Source: Hansfordia pulvinata (lineage: Eukaryota > Ascomycota > Sordariomycetes > Xylariales). Taken from it: DNA of 64,000 bases. Location of the stretch: positions 1,116,001 to 1,180,000 of the forward strand of contig BJKQ01000001.1 of the NCBI GenBank assembly GCA_006538405.1. Reading direction: 5' to 3'. The notes below the pieces were generated by a model. The model made no database searches and was not told where the DNA came from. It saw only the letters and a list, made by a program, of their open reading frames with translations. The translations under genes were made by a program, and so were the position numbers. Shown in pieces: positions 52,905 to 64,000 of the stretch (position 1 is the stretch's first letter; every line of letters starts with the position of its first letter).

Positions 52905-54876
52905 ATGGCTCTCCACCGCGTCTCCTCCCTCGAGACCTTCCTGAGCGTCCAGTCCGACGACCAACGCTCCCGCCGCGGCTCCGTCTCGACCATCGACGCC
53001 TCCCTCCGCGCCCGCAAACTCAGCTTCAACCCTCTGCCCGAGTCCTGGGACCCATCCCTGCCCAAGGACGATGACGACCTTGCGCATCCTGTCGGCGCCT
53101 TCGAGGTGCCCGAGTGGAAGAGAATCCGTATGTCCACCCAGCCTCTCCCGTCTTACACCTTCTCTACAGATACCTAACTAACGCCGCCTCACAGTCCAGA
53201 TAGCAGCCGCCGTTCTTTACTGCCTCCTTTCGGCCGGTGTTGTCTTTGGGTACGCCGCGCTTAAGCCTGTCCTCAAACAGGAGGGCGCCTATCACGATGT
53301 GTGTCACGGCGAAGACACGTGCGTCGAGATCCGCCTCAATCTCATGTTCACTGTCGCCGCCGTTGCCACCAACGTGGCCGCCCTGCCCATCGGCGCCATT
53401 CTCGACCACTACGGCCCGCGCGTCTGCAGCGTTCTGGGCGCCGTCTTTCTTGTCGTTGGCGCCCTGCTCCTCTCCTTCGCTGGGAGTGCCCTGCCCGTCG
53501 ACGGCTTCTTGCTCGGCTACCTATTCCTCGCCCTCGGCGGACCCTTCACTTATATTTCCTCGTTCCACCTGTCCAATGCCTTCCCCCGCCGCTCCGGTCT
53601 CATCATGGCCCTGCTGACAGGCGCCTTCGACTCGTCCAGCGCTTTGTTCCTCGTCTACCGCGTCGCCTTCCAGGCCACTGGCGGCAGCCTCGGCTACCAC
53701 CGCTTCTTCCTCTTCTACCTCGCCGTGCCCCTCGCCATCCTCGTCCTGCAATTCACCGTCCTCCCCAAGCAGTCGTACAAGACGGTCGGCGAGCTGATAG
53801 ACCAGGCCGAGCACCCCCCTTTTCCCGAGGGGCAACAACACCATCATCGCCAGCATCAACACCAACACCAGCACCAGCACCACGGCTCCGACGGCGAGAG
53901 CCCGCTCGACTCAGCCGTGGACGACGACGATTCGGCCCTTGATAATGACGACCAGGTAGACGAGGAGACGGCCCTCCTCCGCTCCGAGCAGCAGCACCAA
54001 CACGAACGGGTAGTCAGCGAGATCGAGTCGCTTCTTGGCACAACCGACACCACGGACCACTACGACAGTCACTACAACTACACTACCACTAACAACAGTA
54101 ACAACTACAATACCATCGACCACCATGAAGCGGGCCATGACCCCTCCACCGCAGCGGCTGACGTGGCTTCGGCCCGTGCGCACCGCGAGGCCGCGCGCGG
54201 CCTGCGCTCCGGCGTCTGGGGCGCGATGCACGGCGTGCCCGCAGGGCGGCAGCTTCGCAGCCCCTGGTTCGCGCTGGTCTGCCTCTTCACCGCCGTGCAG
54301 ATGCTGCGCATCAACTACTTCGTCGCCACGATCCGCCCGCAGGCTGAACACCTGCTCGGCTCTCCGCGCGCTGCCGCCGACCTGAATGCCTTCTTCGACC
54401 TGGCCCTGCCCCTCGGCGGCGTGGCCGCGGTCCCCGTAGCCGGCGCGATCCTCGACGCCGCCAGCACCACAGTGGCGCTCGGCGCGCTTGTTGCCGCGTC
54501 GGCGGTCATCGGGGCGCTAGGGTGCGTCCCCGGGCAGGCCTGGGCGGCATATGCGGGCGTTGTGCTGTTTGCCGTGTTCAGGCCGTTCTACTACGCGGCC
54601 GTAGGGGACTTTTGCGCGAAAGTATTCGGTTTCGCGACCTTCGGCACCGTATACGGTGCCGTCATCTGCCTGGCGGGCCTGGTCAACTTCAGTCAGAGCG
54701 GGCTCGACTATCTCCTGCATCAAACCTTTGAAGGGGACCCGGTCCCCGTCAACCTGCTCCTGCTCGCGCTGGGTCTGGCCACGGGCGTGCCTCTCGTGGC
54801 GTTTGTCGCGGCGCAGGCGCGCTTGCGGAGGAAGAAGGAGGTGGCGTTCTTGAGCGCCGGGGGCGGGGGTGACTAA
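52905..54876 (+). CDS. MFS transporter, FMP42/SLC43-like
   Basis: A 12-helix major facilitator superfamily permease, likely in the plasma or vacuolar membrane. Exons: 52905-53127 and 53195-54876 (GTATGT donor, CACAG acceptor, CTAACTAAC branch region). The product is about 634 aa. Residues 1-75 are a Ser/Arg-rich cytosolic tail. Helices 1-6 run from about 76 to 285, with the MFS loop pattern GAILDHYGPRVCSVLGA between helices 2 and 3. Then comes an unusually long loop of about 120 residues with His/Gln repeats (HRQHQHQHQHQHHG), acidic stretches and an Asn/Thr/Tyr-rich part. Helices 7-12 follow (FALVCLFTAVQMLRINYFVA; FRPFYYAAVGDFCAKVFGF; FGTVYGAVICLAGLVNF). The family is fungal FMP42-like, related to amino acid transporters. 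The substrate is not known. Confidence 0.88.
53843..53882 (+). repeat. CAN codon repeat encoding His/Gln in the MFS loop
   Basis: Alternating CAC/CAT/CAG/CAA codons (CATCGCCAGCATCAACACC...) encode a His/Gln tract between helices 6 and 7. Confidence 0.85.
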
Positions 54877-55240
54877 GTCAGGGAGTGGAATTAAGGAGAA
54901 GGGGGGAGAAGGACGAGAAACATATGGTTGTATATATGCTCCGACCTCTGTACTTGCGAGGGCCAGTATCTGCGTGTTCTTGTCGATACCACCTTGACAG
55001 TCTGGATATGTTCCGGGGAGAGGCGACAGAGCCGCATTTGGTCTATTCCTAATCTCTTCAATGAGCCGTCTATATTTAGAATATACCACAAATTTCCGCC
55101 GTCTACTCCTATCATGAAACCATGTCCAACTTGTCCCCTGCGAGCGTCTATGCTCGTCGATTGGTGATACTCATCGTCGAGAAGCAGCCACCCTCCAGCA
55201 GGATACAGACGAACCACGGCGTCCACGGCGCATCTGGGCG
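54877..55240. other. Convergent 3' region of the MFS and DUF3605 genes
   Basis: About 360 bases between the two stops. No gene was seen. Confidence 0.5.
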
Positions 55241-56186
55241 TCACACCTTGTCGCACAGCGGCACGTCGCCGCCGGTGATGTCGCGCACAAAGTCCGGGTC
55301 CGGGTCGTACAGCATGACGTGGAAGTGCTCGACGGCGTGAACCGACTTGAGGGAGCGCCAGTTCTTGAACCAAACGTACTTGAGCGGGCGTTAGCGAAGG
55401 CCACACATCCTGTCCAGCGAAACGATTTTCGTTCACAACAGGAAAGAAAAGAAAGAGAAAAAGAAACCACGATTGGAGCCGTGAAAGAATAGAGAGAGAA
55501 ACAAGATCTTCACTCACATTCTCACTTGGCACCCTGGCCCCGAAGGCGCGCCGGACGTACGCGTCGACGTCGCCGCGGGCGCCGGCCGTCAGCTCGCCGG
55601 TGGCCGGGTCCTCGGGCAGCTCGAAGCGGGTCCAGACGACGAGGTGGACGATGCGCGGGTCGATGCCGTAGGGCCAGTCGTTGCGGAGGACGCGGACCTT
55701 GTCGGGGTCTCGGAACAGGCTGCTCAGCGGACTGCTCAGACTGCTGCTACCACCACCACCAGTATCATCACCGCCGTCGCCGGCAGCGGAGGGTATGCCC
55801 CATCCCAACCTCTCCCCCAGCACGAACGCCTCGACGCTCCCGTACCTCTGCCTCAGCCGGGCCTGGTACCCCAGGTACCGGCGCAGGTCGGAGGGCGCGC
55901 GGCGGAACAGGTCGATGCGCCCCGTGCCGACGACGCCGTCCCGGACCTCGGCCCAGCCGGGCCGCCGGTGGACCGCGTCGGGCGTCCCGACGATGCCCTC
56001 GTCCTTGGCGCTCAGCCCGCGCAGGAAGAGCGGGCACTCGGCCTCGCGGTCCGCGGGCGCCACGTTGACCTGCCAGTACGGCAGCGCCGGCCCCGGCCCC
56101 GGCCCCGGCCCCGCTCCTTCCTCTTCTTCCTCTTTCGAGGTGGCCGGGGCGGGGGTGGGAATGACGGTGTTGTCGATGCTGCCCAT
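55241..56186 (-). CDS. DUF3605 protein (N-acetylglucosamine-induced protein 1-like)
   Basis: A conserved fungal protein of the DUF3605 family, some members of which are N-acetylglucosamine-induced. Its biochemical role is unknown. Exons (minus): 55518-56186 and 55241-55378, with a phase-0 139-nt intron (GTGAGT donor, GCTAAC branch, CTCAAG acceptor). The product is about 268 aa. Visible family blocks: [10 protein letters not shown] and RECPLF-like [11 protein letters not shown], then [57 protein letters not shown], and in exon 2 [24 protein letters not shown] followed by [14 protein letters not shown] Gly/Pro repeat (GPGPGPGP) and an EEEEE run precede the domain. If the intron is not removed the frame reads on without similarity, so the splice is well supported. 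Confidence 0.86.
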
Positions 56187-59100
56187 GTTGCGGGTACGAG
56201 TGCGGCTCCTGTGCTGCTGTTGCCGTTTGGTGCGTTTCTGTGTCCTTTTCCCCCAAGGAGGCGGGGGAGGAGGGGCGAAAGTGCGGATGTTGGGCGCAGA
56301 GACAAGGTGGGGGTTGGACGTGATCGGATCTGGGCCGGAGGTGTCAGGATATGTTAGGTGTGGTACCTACCAGCTGCTTTCCTGCCGCCACACCTGCGAG
56401 TCACCTCGGGCCTGATGAAACTGTAGGACACCACCAAAGAGACTCGTGGCGTTTGTCAGGAATATAGAAGAGTCACCGGACAGGAGAAATCCGAGACAGC
56501 GAAGAGGAGACGGACGTGCGGCCGGCCGGGCGCCGTGCTGCAGTGGGGCCGGCGTCGGAGTTGCTCCTTTCTGCCCAGCGCTGCGCAGTCCTTGTACTCG
56601 TTCGTACCTACTGTCCTGTTCACCTACCTTAAGTACTTACAGACTCCGTTCTCCGCTCCTCCGCACTCCAGCGAACAGCCCGACTTTGACGCTGCCACAT
56701 CGCCGACATGATCAGGTACGAGTTCACTGGATAGAACCTACCTACCCAAATGATCAATGTCAGATACTTCGGCCCAAGACAGCCAGTGAAATACAACCCC
56801 CCACTGCAGTCGAGGCGCACTGGATCTTCCGGAGAACACAAGCGCAGCAACTCTGGACCCTTCTACCCACGTGGGGAATCGAAGGCGGGCCATTCGACGC
56901 GTTTCGTCTCGTTCTGCAGAGTGATCGCCAGCAGCCCGACGGGACGGAGGAACGTTCCTCGGCGAGGACGGCCCAGCCAGCCGCGGATCAGAGTACGATA
57001 CTCGTGGTTCAGAGCACCCAAAGGGTCGTCGCGACCCAAGTCAACAAGTCGAGCCCACAGGTCCCACTCAGAGACGAGTCCATGCCATTGATACCGCAAA
57101 GACAATTGGCGAACAAAGGAATCCGGCGGGGCAGCAAAGCTTATGAGAACAAGACAAGACACGCAATCGGCCGCGGACATGACTCGGCATGCATCGACAC
57201 TCGTATCGTGGACACAAATTGCGGATGCGATGTCCTCGTACTGCGAAGCGGGCGGGCACTGATGATGAGTGGCTGTCTGTCTGCATCAGCTCGCCTGCGC
57301 CGGTCTCGACCGACCCTACGTGCGTGACCCCGATTTCATCTACTCGTACGAGAAATATACCCACGCTGGCCAGCCAGCCAGCCAGCCCAGCCACGGGCCC
57401 TCTCTCCCACCCAGCCGGACTCCAGGGGTGAAGAAGCGCTGCTCATTTTAGCTCCCGCGGGTGAGACATTACCAGATATTTGCCGCCCCACATGATGGGC
57501 AAGCCTAGCAAGCTCCCTGGAGTATCGGGGATCTACGGGAGCGCCGCAAATGACCTGGTGCGGGAAATTGTTCGTCACTGTCGTCGTCGCGAGGGCGTGC
57601 TGGTGTACGTTAAGGGGCGAGGTACCCCTACGAGACGAGTACTCGTGGTGCCCGGACCGGTCGCGGCTGGCCAAAGGTCGCAAAGCAAGGCTGGTTGTTG
57701 GACTCGTAAGCTGTTCACGATGTGGCCGTTGGCGTCGACGGGGCCATCGACCCGCGCCTGAGGTCTCCGTCTCCTCCGATCTGGAGGCAGCCAAACCCTG
57801 CTAATCAACAGCTCGGCTGCACGCCACCCTCGACGGGCCCACCTGGGCCGTGCTGTCAACACGGCCGGAGGGTTGGGTTTATTACCTCAGGCGCTTGGCC
57901 CGCCGCCTGTGTCGTCGGACGGGGCCTGGCATGGGATGGAGCTGCTGCAATCCTCAGAGGCCACCGCGCGTGGTGACTGCAAGCACGAGTAGCTGCATGC
58001 CACCACGTGGATGCTTGCCAGTCCTCCAACTTGTCACCCAGTTGCCCCTATCGTGAATCGACCGCTGGAACTCCGTGGACTTGATTTGTCTGGCTGACCG
58101 CCCCGTCTCTGCCGCGGCTGTTGGGCGAGCACGAGTTCTTCTACAGGGCGGGCGAGGCGATGCGATGCCCACTCGGGGAGGCTCCGTGCGCGGATCGATC
58201 CGAGGCTGAAGGAAGCACACTGGGTCGATGGACCCTCGGTTTATTGCTGTCATGACTACCTTCTTCCCGTTTCCGCGGCTCGCTTCTGGAGGGTCGGTGG
58301 GCGCTCGACCAAGTCGACACGAATGGGGTGGCGTTGGGGGGGAGCAAGGTATCGAGGGGCCAGAAGGCGCCGATCAGGGCCGCGAGTAGTCAAGCCGTCC
58401 GCCTGGGGTCGAACTAATGAGCAGCAAGGCAATACGAGAACTCCCGCCGAAATGGCTTTTTCGAGAGGGGGCCGCGGCTGAATTTCCTGGGTTGGGCAGC
58501 CGCTCGGTCATCGGTGCGGATGACGAGAATGACATCGCAGACTACCGGCAGAGGGCGGCGGGCTTGGGCCCAGAGTTGCAGCGGTCGAGGTAGGTAGGCG
58601 GGCAGGCAGGCAGGCAGGTAGGCAGACCAGAGCACACGCGCGCGCGGGGTCGTGACGATTGCTGCGAGATATCGTCATTCCGAGGGGATGAGGTGGCTGC
58701 CGGAGCACAGGCTGGCGCCAGTCACGTCCAGCCCCCGTCGCTAGAGGGTTGCACGCCGCTCATGCAATGCTGCGAGGTTGATGGGCGGCGATTGCTGGGG
58801 GGGAGCGGCATGCTTGCAGCTTGAGGTGGTACTGGCCCAGCCAAGTGGTGCTGTCCGGTGTCTGTGGAGGAGGTGAAGGTGAGAGACACAAAGGGAGGCG
58901 GGAGCAATGAATTGTGGGCTGGAGGGTGGGCTGCAGTGCCGGTACTTGACTACCTACATAGGTACATGTAGCTCGCACCAGACAAAGCGGGTGGCACGGT
59001 CGGGTGTGGATGGGCAAATGCAATGGCGAATGCCGGCCCACCACCACATTGGCATCCCTTGAGTCGTCGACTTGCGGCAGTACGAGTGCTGGGGTACCTC

Positions 59101-61236
59101 TGCGGCCTGTACGAGCACAAGCGGACACGGCCTCAAGCATGCAGATAAAAGATAGATGCAGAGCCACCTTGAGGGTAAGACATAAAAATGAAGGGGGGGT
59201 CCGCAAGCGACTCTCATCTCTCGAACGCATCGTCATTACGCCAACTGCCAGTGTGTGTTGCTGTGCACGACTGGAAACTGAGGCGCAAAGGGGACGAGGG
59301 AGGGTTTCATTGCCGGCTGGAAAGCCGATCACCGCCGGCTTCCACTTGGTTTTAGCGTTCATGTGGCTTGCCTGTACTCGCGACCCTGCAGGCGAGCAGA
59401 TACAGGTACCTACGTCTAAGTACCTAATGTACTACATGGATAATCTAGAGGTGGCAACCAGGTAAGGCTTCACCTGTTGCCTTATTTCGTTTCTACGAGT
59501 AGATCATCCGAGCCGGCTTCCTGACGAATTGAATGCGGATGGTCAATCAGCTGTGTCCCAGGTTCCATTATGGCTGGTGGGCTGGCCCTTGGTGAGTATA
59601 CGAGTATCTCCAGGATGGAACGGGGTTGTAGAATGCTTACAGGATGTACCCACGTCGTGGGGCACGGTACTTGGTCGACCAAACCTGGCAAAGTACCTAA
59701 CCTTGGTGGGGTGAATATCCCGCGAACCAAGCACCTGTCCTAGCCCAGCCCACCAACATTGAATCTACCCCACCAACCCACCAGCTACCGCTCTGATAGC
59801 TCTGGTCTTGTTTTATTTTTTTTGTTTGGTTCGCCCCTGGACAACGCCCCTCTTCCTCCTTGTGCCACTTTGCCTTCACCTTGCGCAGTACATAGCGTGC
59901 ACCGAGTACATATACGATACTCCCACGAGCACACCGGCGGATACCTCATTTTCTGCCGTCAAGCAGGCGGATGAGCGGTATGTACCTACTTACCTACCTG
60001 CAAGTACGTTCTCCGTGTTGTAGCCTGGATGGGTGGCCCCCCCTTTGTGCGTGATGGGGCATCTGTCGTCGCGGGTGCTAATGGGCCTGACCCCCGACGC
60101 CACTACCCCGCCAACCCACGCACCCACGGCCTCCGTCCAGCACCTACGAGTGCCTGTTCCCGCACCGCACCTTGACCTCCGGCCCTCCAATCTGCCATTG
60201 GATGTACCACAAGTCCTCTCCGTTCTTGCAAGCATCATCCGGACGCATTCCTGGGTGCTGGGCTCGTGTCCCGATCGGCAGCATGCTCTTGCGCCATTAC
60301 CCCTCTTGCCAATCATTCCTTGTCGTGCTAGGCTCCGGAGCGATGACGGCCGCGGGGAAACCGCCAAGTTCGCTCAGATCTCGGACTGCCAGCTCGCACT
60401 TATCAAGCTTCTCGACGACACAAACCGAGCGGCGGGAACTGCTGGGCAAGGCGTCAGGAGGCATCGAGCCGATGGGAAAGACATGCCTACCTACTTCTTA
60501 CTTCTGCATGAGGATGGGGCCTGCTCCAGCCGTACTCGTACCTTGCGAGCGGTGGGAGAACTGCATACCTGACTTTGCCTTGCTTGCCTGCCTGCCTCCC
60601 GTGTCTGTCTGCTCGTCGTACCGCCAGGTATAGCAAGGTACCTTGCCTGACTGGCACTCTGGATTCCAGCCAGCCCGGACGCGCCTGGCTCTCTAGGTTG
60701 CGTACCTGCCCGCACCGCCCTGGCAGTGAATGCTCAACCACACACGCGGGGACGAATACGTCTGGTCGTAATTGGGTCAGATTGGGGGTGCCCACCTCAC
60801 CTGTCGGCCAAAGATTGCCCGCCTTGCCACCTCGGGCTTCAGGTACCTGATGTACTTGCGAATACTCTGACAACGGCGTCTGGACTTGCATGTGGTCTGC
60901 CCGAGCCCACTTTCTTTCACCCACCAACACCTTCCCCTGCTTGCCCTCAACCTTGCTTCCAGGTCGACCTTGTAACCCAGCACCTGCTACTAGTACCGCC
61001 GCTGCTGCTGCTGCTACTGCTACTGTTGTTGGTGCTGCCGCTGCCGCAGCTACTCGTACTCTTCCTCCTCCTCCTCCCCTCTGCCTCTCCTCCACCTTCC
61101 TCCTTCTCCCATCTTCCCGGTCGCCCAGACAGACACCGACCTCGATCTGCTCGCGTCTCCCGCTGTCGCGACGTCTGCTTCCGTGTCCCGCTCCCCATCT
61201 GCCTCTCCCTCGACCACTCTTCCCGACCTGCCCATC
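56187..61236. other. 5-kb intergenic region upstream of the UDP-glucose pyrophosphorylase gene
   Basis: No recognisable protein. Octamers occur at 57341, 59494, 59599, 60533 and 61051. Microsatellites include (CCAG/GCCA)n at about 57368-57392, (GGCA)n/(GGTA)n at 58589-58624, and a CTG/CTA tract at about 60990-61030. The last ~400 bases are C/T-rich (CTCCTCCTCC, CTCTCCC), typical of a strongly expressed fungal promoter and leader. An in-frame GTG extension precedes the UGP1 ATG, but no ATG lies in it. Confidence 0.5.
58589..58624. repeat. (GGTA/GGCA)n microsatellite
   Basis: Tandem GGTA units followed by GGCA units. Confidence 0.9.
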
Positions 61237-63564
61237 ATGGCCGCCCAGGCTATCAAGAGCGCCTTGCCTTCCCACCTCAAGCCCGGCAACAAGGATGACG
61301 GCGCCGACTTCCCCGGCCGTCACCATGGCAAGACTCGCTCTCACATGGTAAGTTGCAGCAGCCTGCAAGGCATTGTCTTCGTCATGTCCACGACGCCTCG
61401 CCGCCTTGAAGCATGCACTGCGCCTTCTCCCCCTTGCGCGTTACCGACTCGCCCGCAGTCCTGTACGAAGTCAAGAGTCCATTTTGCTTGAGCAGATGCC
61501 AACTCTCTTTGGCATATCTTCGCTCAATGCTTTCTGTGCCCTGCACCTTTCCTCTACCCCGAGCTCTGTTCCAGCAAATCCCCACCTTGTACTGCGACCA
61601 AGACGCTGCGAGAGTTCCTCATACCGCCATGGGTGGCCGGCATATGGCCTTGCTGGACGAGCATGCTGGCGCGGCCTGCAGACCTTCTCGCGGACTTTCA
61701 GGTCGCGTGAGTCGAGAGCTGCAGCAACGCCCGCTGTGGCCTTCCATACGCGCCATGCGAGAACCAATATTTAAGCCGCCAGTCGTCACGTCTTGTAATC
61801 GGAATCCTCTCTATCTTCTTGGCAGTCGTGTTTGGTGCCTCCGAAGCCAAAAATCCTGTTGCTCTGCACTTCTCAAATCATGGCGATGTTTGGACACGCC
61901 TTGATGTTTTCATCCTTGTTTCGGGAACAATCCACCGCCATGTCGCACCCGCTAACAGCGCCCCAGGCCTTCGAGAATGCCTCGACCAACGTAGCTGCCG
62001 CGCAGATGCGGAACTCGCTGACCGAGCTCGCCGAGACCGTCACAGACCCTGAGCAGAAGAAGGTGAGCGGTCTACATGCCCCTTCGCTGAAAACCTTTGT
62101 TGGCAGCGTGGCTAACCATCTGCGCTCTACAGCTCTTCGAGACCGAGATGGACAACTTCTTCTCTCTATTCCGCCGCTACTTGAACGACAAGGCCAAGGG
62201 CAACGCGGTGTAAGTGAATCAGCGATCGATCCGAAACCGCCGAACAGAACAGTTGCTTACAGGTGCGGCACAGTGACTGGGACCGCATTGCCCCCCCGGC
62301 TCAGGGCCAGGTCGTTGACTACGAAGATCTTTCTAACTCGGAGTCTGTCGGTTTCCTTAACAAGCTCGCTGTCCTCAAGCTCAACGGTGGTCTTGGTACC
62401 TCCATGGGTTGCGTTGGTCCCAAGTCGGTCATCGAGGTTCGTGACGGCATGTCCTTCCTCGACATGTCGGTCCGCCAGGTCGAGTACCTGAACCGCACCT
62501 ACGGCGTCAACGTCCCTTTCCTCCTGATGAACTCGTTCAACACCAACGACGACACTGCTGCTATCATCAAGAAGTACGAGGGTCACAACGTGGACATCCT
62601 TACCTTCAACCAGTCGCGCTACCCCAGGATTTACAAGGACTCGCTTCTGCCTGTCCCCAAGAGCTTCGACTCGAACATCAACGAGTGGTACCCTCCCGGA
62701 CACGGTGACGTCTTCGAGAGTCTGTACAACTCGGGCATTATCGACACCCTGATTGAGCGTGGCATCGAGATCATCTTCCTGTCCAACGTCGACAACTTGG
62801 GCGCCGTCGTCGACCTGCGCATCCTGCAGCACATGGCCGAGACCAACTCCGAGTACATTATGGAGCTGACCAACAAGACCAAGGCTGACGTCAAGGGTGG
62901 CACCATCATTGACTACGAGGGCTCGGTCCGCCTCCTGGAAATCGCTCAGGTCCCCAAGGAGCACACCAACGAGTTCAAGTCGATCAAGAAGTTCAAGTAC
63001 TTCAACACCAACAACATCTGGATGAACATCAACGCCATCAAGCGTGTCGTCGAGAACGACGAGCTCGAGATGGAAATCATCCCCAACGGCAAGTCGATCC
63101 CTGGCGACAAGAAGGGCGAGTCGGACATCTCCATTGTCCAGCTTGAGACCGCCGTCGGTGCGGCTATTCGCCACTTCAAGAACGCCCACGGTGTCAACGT
63201 CCCCCGTCGCCGCTTCTTGCCTGTCAAGACCTGCTCCGACCTCATGCTCGTCAAGTCGGACCTGTACACTGTCAAGCACGGCCAGCTGCAAATGAGCTCC
63301 AGCCGCTTTGGCGACGCTCCGCTTATTAAGCTGGGCAGCGACTTCAAGAAGGTCTCCGACTTCCAGAAGCGCATCCCCTCCATCCCCAAGATCATCGAGC
63401 TGGACCACCTCACCATCACCGGTAACGTCACCCTCCACCGCGGTGTCACCCTCAAGGGTACCGTCATCATTGTGGCGACAGAGGGTGCCACGATTGACAT
63501 TCCCCCGGGATCCATCCTCGAGAACGTTGTTGTGCAGGGTAGCTTGCGCCTGCTGGAGCACTAA
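61237..63564 (+). CDS. UGP1: UTP-glucose-1-phosphate uridylyltransferase (UDP-glucose pyrophosphorylase)
   Basis: Makes UDP-glucose from UTP and glucose-1-phosphate for glucan, glycogen, trehalose and glycosylation. Exons: 61237-61347, 61967-62062, 62133-62209, 62274-63564. Intron 1 is 619 nt, the longest in the window; the others are 63-70 nt. Splices use GTAAGT, GTGAGC, GTAAGT donors and CAG acceptors, with GCTAAC branch points in introns 1 and 2. The product is about 524 aa, near the usual fungal length. The N-terminus has [11 protein letters not shown]. Exon 4 carries [13 protein letters not shown] (nucleotide loop, about 130-141), [38 protein letters not shown] and a C-terminal left-handed beta-helix ([20 protein letters not shown]). 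Codon use is strongly biased, suggesting high expression. An AATAAA lies at 63840. Confidence 0.96.
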
Positions 63565-64000
63565 GCGCAATCATCATCATGTAGCCAGTGTGGTGTCTGA
63601 TGATTTTCCTTGTCTTCTGCTTAAGTGATGATTCACTGATGGTGTCCTACCATCCACCATACCCCATATACAGACCCCTGTCTGAAAACCCCGCCGCCAG
63701 AGGCAGCGCGGGCGAGCGTTGATCCAGAATGTGCTCAATGCATACTTGTAGTTGCGGGCCCAGCTGGACGAATAGCGTGACGAAGAAGATGGGTGGACAG
63801 ACACGGACATACCCGCTGATAGACTACGGATATTAATGCAATAAAAAACGAACATTACGAAGCAATAAGGCACATGATGTGTCCGATGCGCCTGTCTTGT
63901 TATTGGTGATGAAGAGTGGCGGAGCAAGATCCTGTCGATGGCCGAAGGTTACGGAGAATTCGCGCATGCGCCGCAAAGATCAGCACGATACGCACTACTG
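63565..64000. other. 3' flank of UGP1
   Basis: About 430 bases with the UGP1 3' untranslated region, including an AATAAA at 63840-63845. No further gene is visible before the edge. Confidence 0.5.

Noticed and set aside
62257..63570. A 437-codon open frame antisense to UGP1
   Set aside because: It mirrors the strongly codon-biased sense exon; the translated sequence has no domain and its ends coincide with the sense exon ends.
1..64000. Transposons, RIP-mutated relics, CRISPR arrays, dispersed 5S rRNA
   Set aside because: No transposase or reverse transcriptase frame, no AT-rich decayed block, no regular direct repeats with spacers, and no 5S-like sequence noticed on either strand by eye.

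Overview
The window is nuclear DNA from a filamentous ascomycete, most likely a member of the Sordariomycetes. The evidence is spliceosomal introns of about 50-140 nt with GTRAGT-type donors and CTAAC-like branch points, GC-rich codon use, and orthologues of Pezizomycotina genes (DUF3605, SMYD-type SET-MYND, FMP42-like MFS, fungal NACHT-ankyrin STAND protein, HET-S-like HeLo protein). The species cannot be named from the sequence. I see no transposon, CRISPR array, rRNA or convincing tRNA.

Layout: 104-231 (-) is the 5' exon of an aldehyde dehydrogenase running off the left edge. 3575-5149 (+) is a Nab2-type poly(A)-binding zinc finger protein. 6155-8490 (+) is protoporphyrinogen oxidase. 9238-10616 (-) is a two-domain FolB (dihydroneopterin aldolase-like) protein. 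11150-13567 (-) is a REX1-like DEDDh exonuclease. 14482-17706 (-) is a NACHT-ankyrin NLR-like receptor. 18546-19438 (+), divergent from it, is a HET-S-like HeLo/amyloid protein with a frame break. 21148-23176 (-) is PEX5. 24645-25799 (-) is a mitochondrial-looking two-RRM protein whose start codon is split by an intron. 27630-29334 (-) is a bHLH-zipper regulator. 29335-42764 is a 13.4-kb stretch without a recognisable gene, packed with an 8-bp motif. 42765-44849 (-) is a five-exon alpha/beta hydrolase. 45376-46095 (-) is a GNAT acetyltransferase. 47098-49076 (+) is a SET-MYND methyltransferase. 50600-51454 (+) is a small secreted protein with eight cysteines. 52905-54876 (+) is an MFS transporter. 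55241-56186 (-) is a DUF3605 protein. 61237-63564 (+) is UTP-glucose-1-phosphate uridylyltransferase.

Most genes are unrelated housekeeping genes. The one evident functional module is the divergent pair at 14.5-19.4 kb. The receptor starts with a short motif that resembles the two C-terminal amyloid repeats of the neighbouring HeLo protein. This is the architecture of amyloid-templated NLR signalling known from Podospora NWD2/HET-S, but here the sensor is ankyrin rather than WD40, and the effector frame is interrupted at a run of five Gs.

The second strong signal is the octamer TACTCGTA (reverse complement TACGAGTA). I counted about 41 copies by eye, all outside the coding exons, with 26 of them between 30.3 and 40.2 kb; chance predicts about two in 64 kb.

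Exon boundaries were inferred by hand from splice consensus, frame and family similarity. No search was run.
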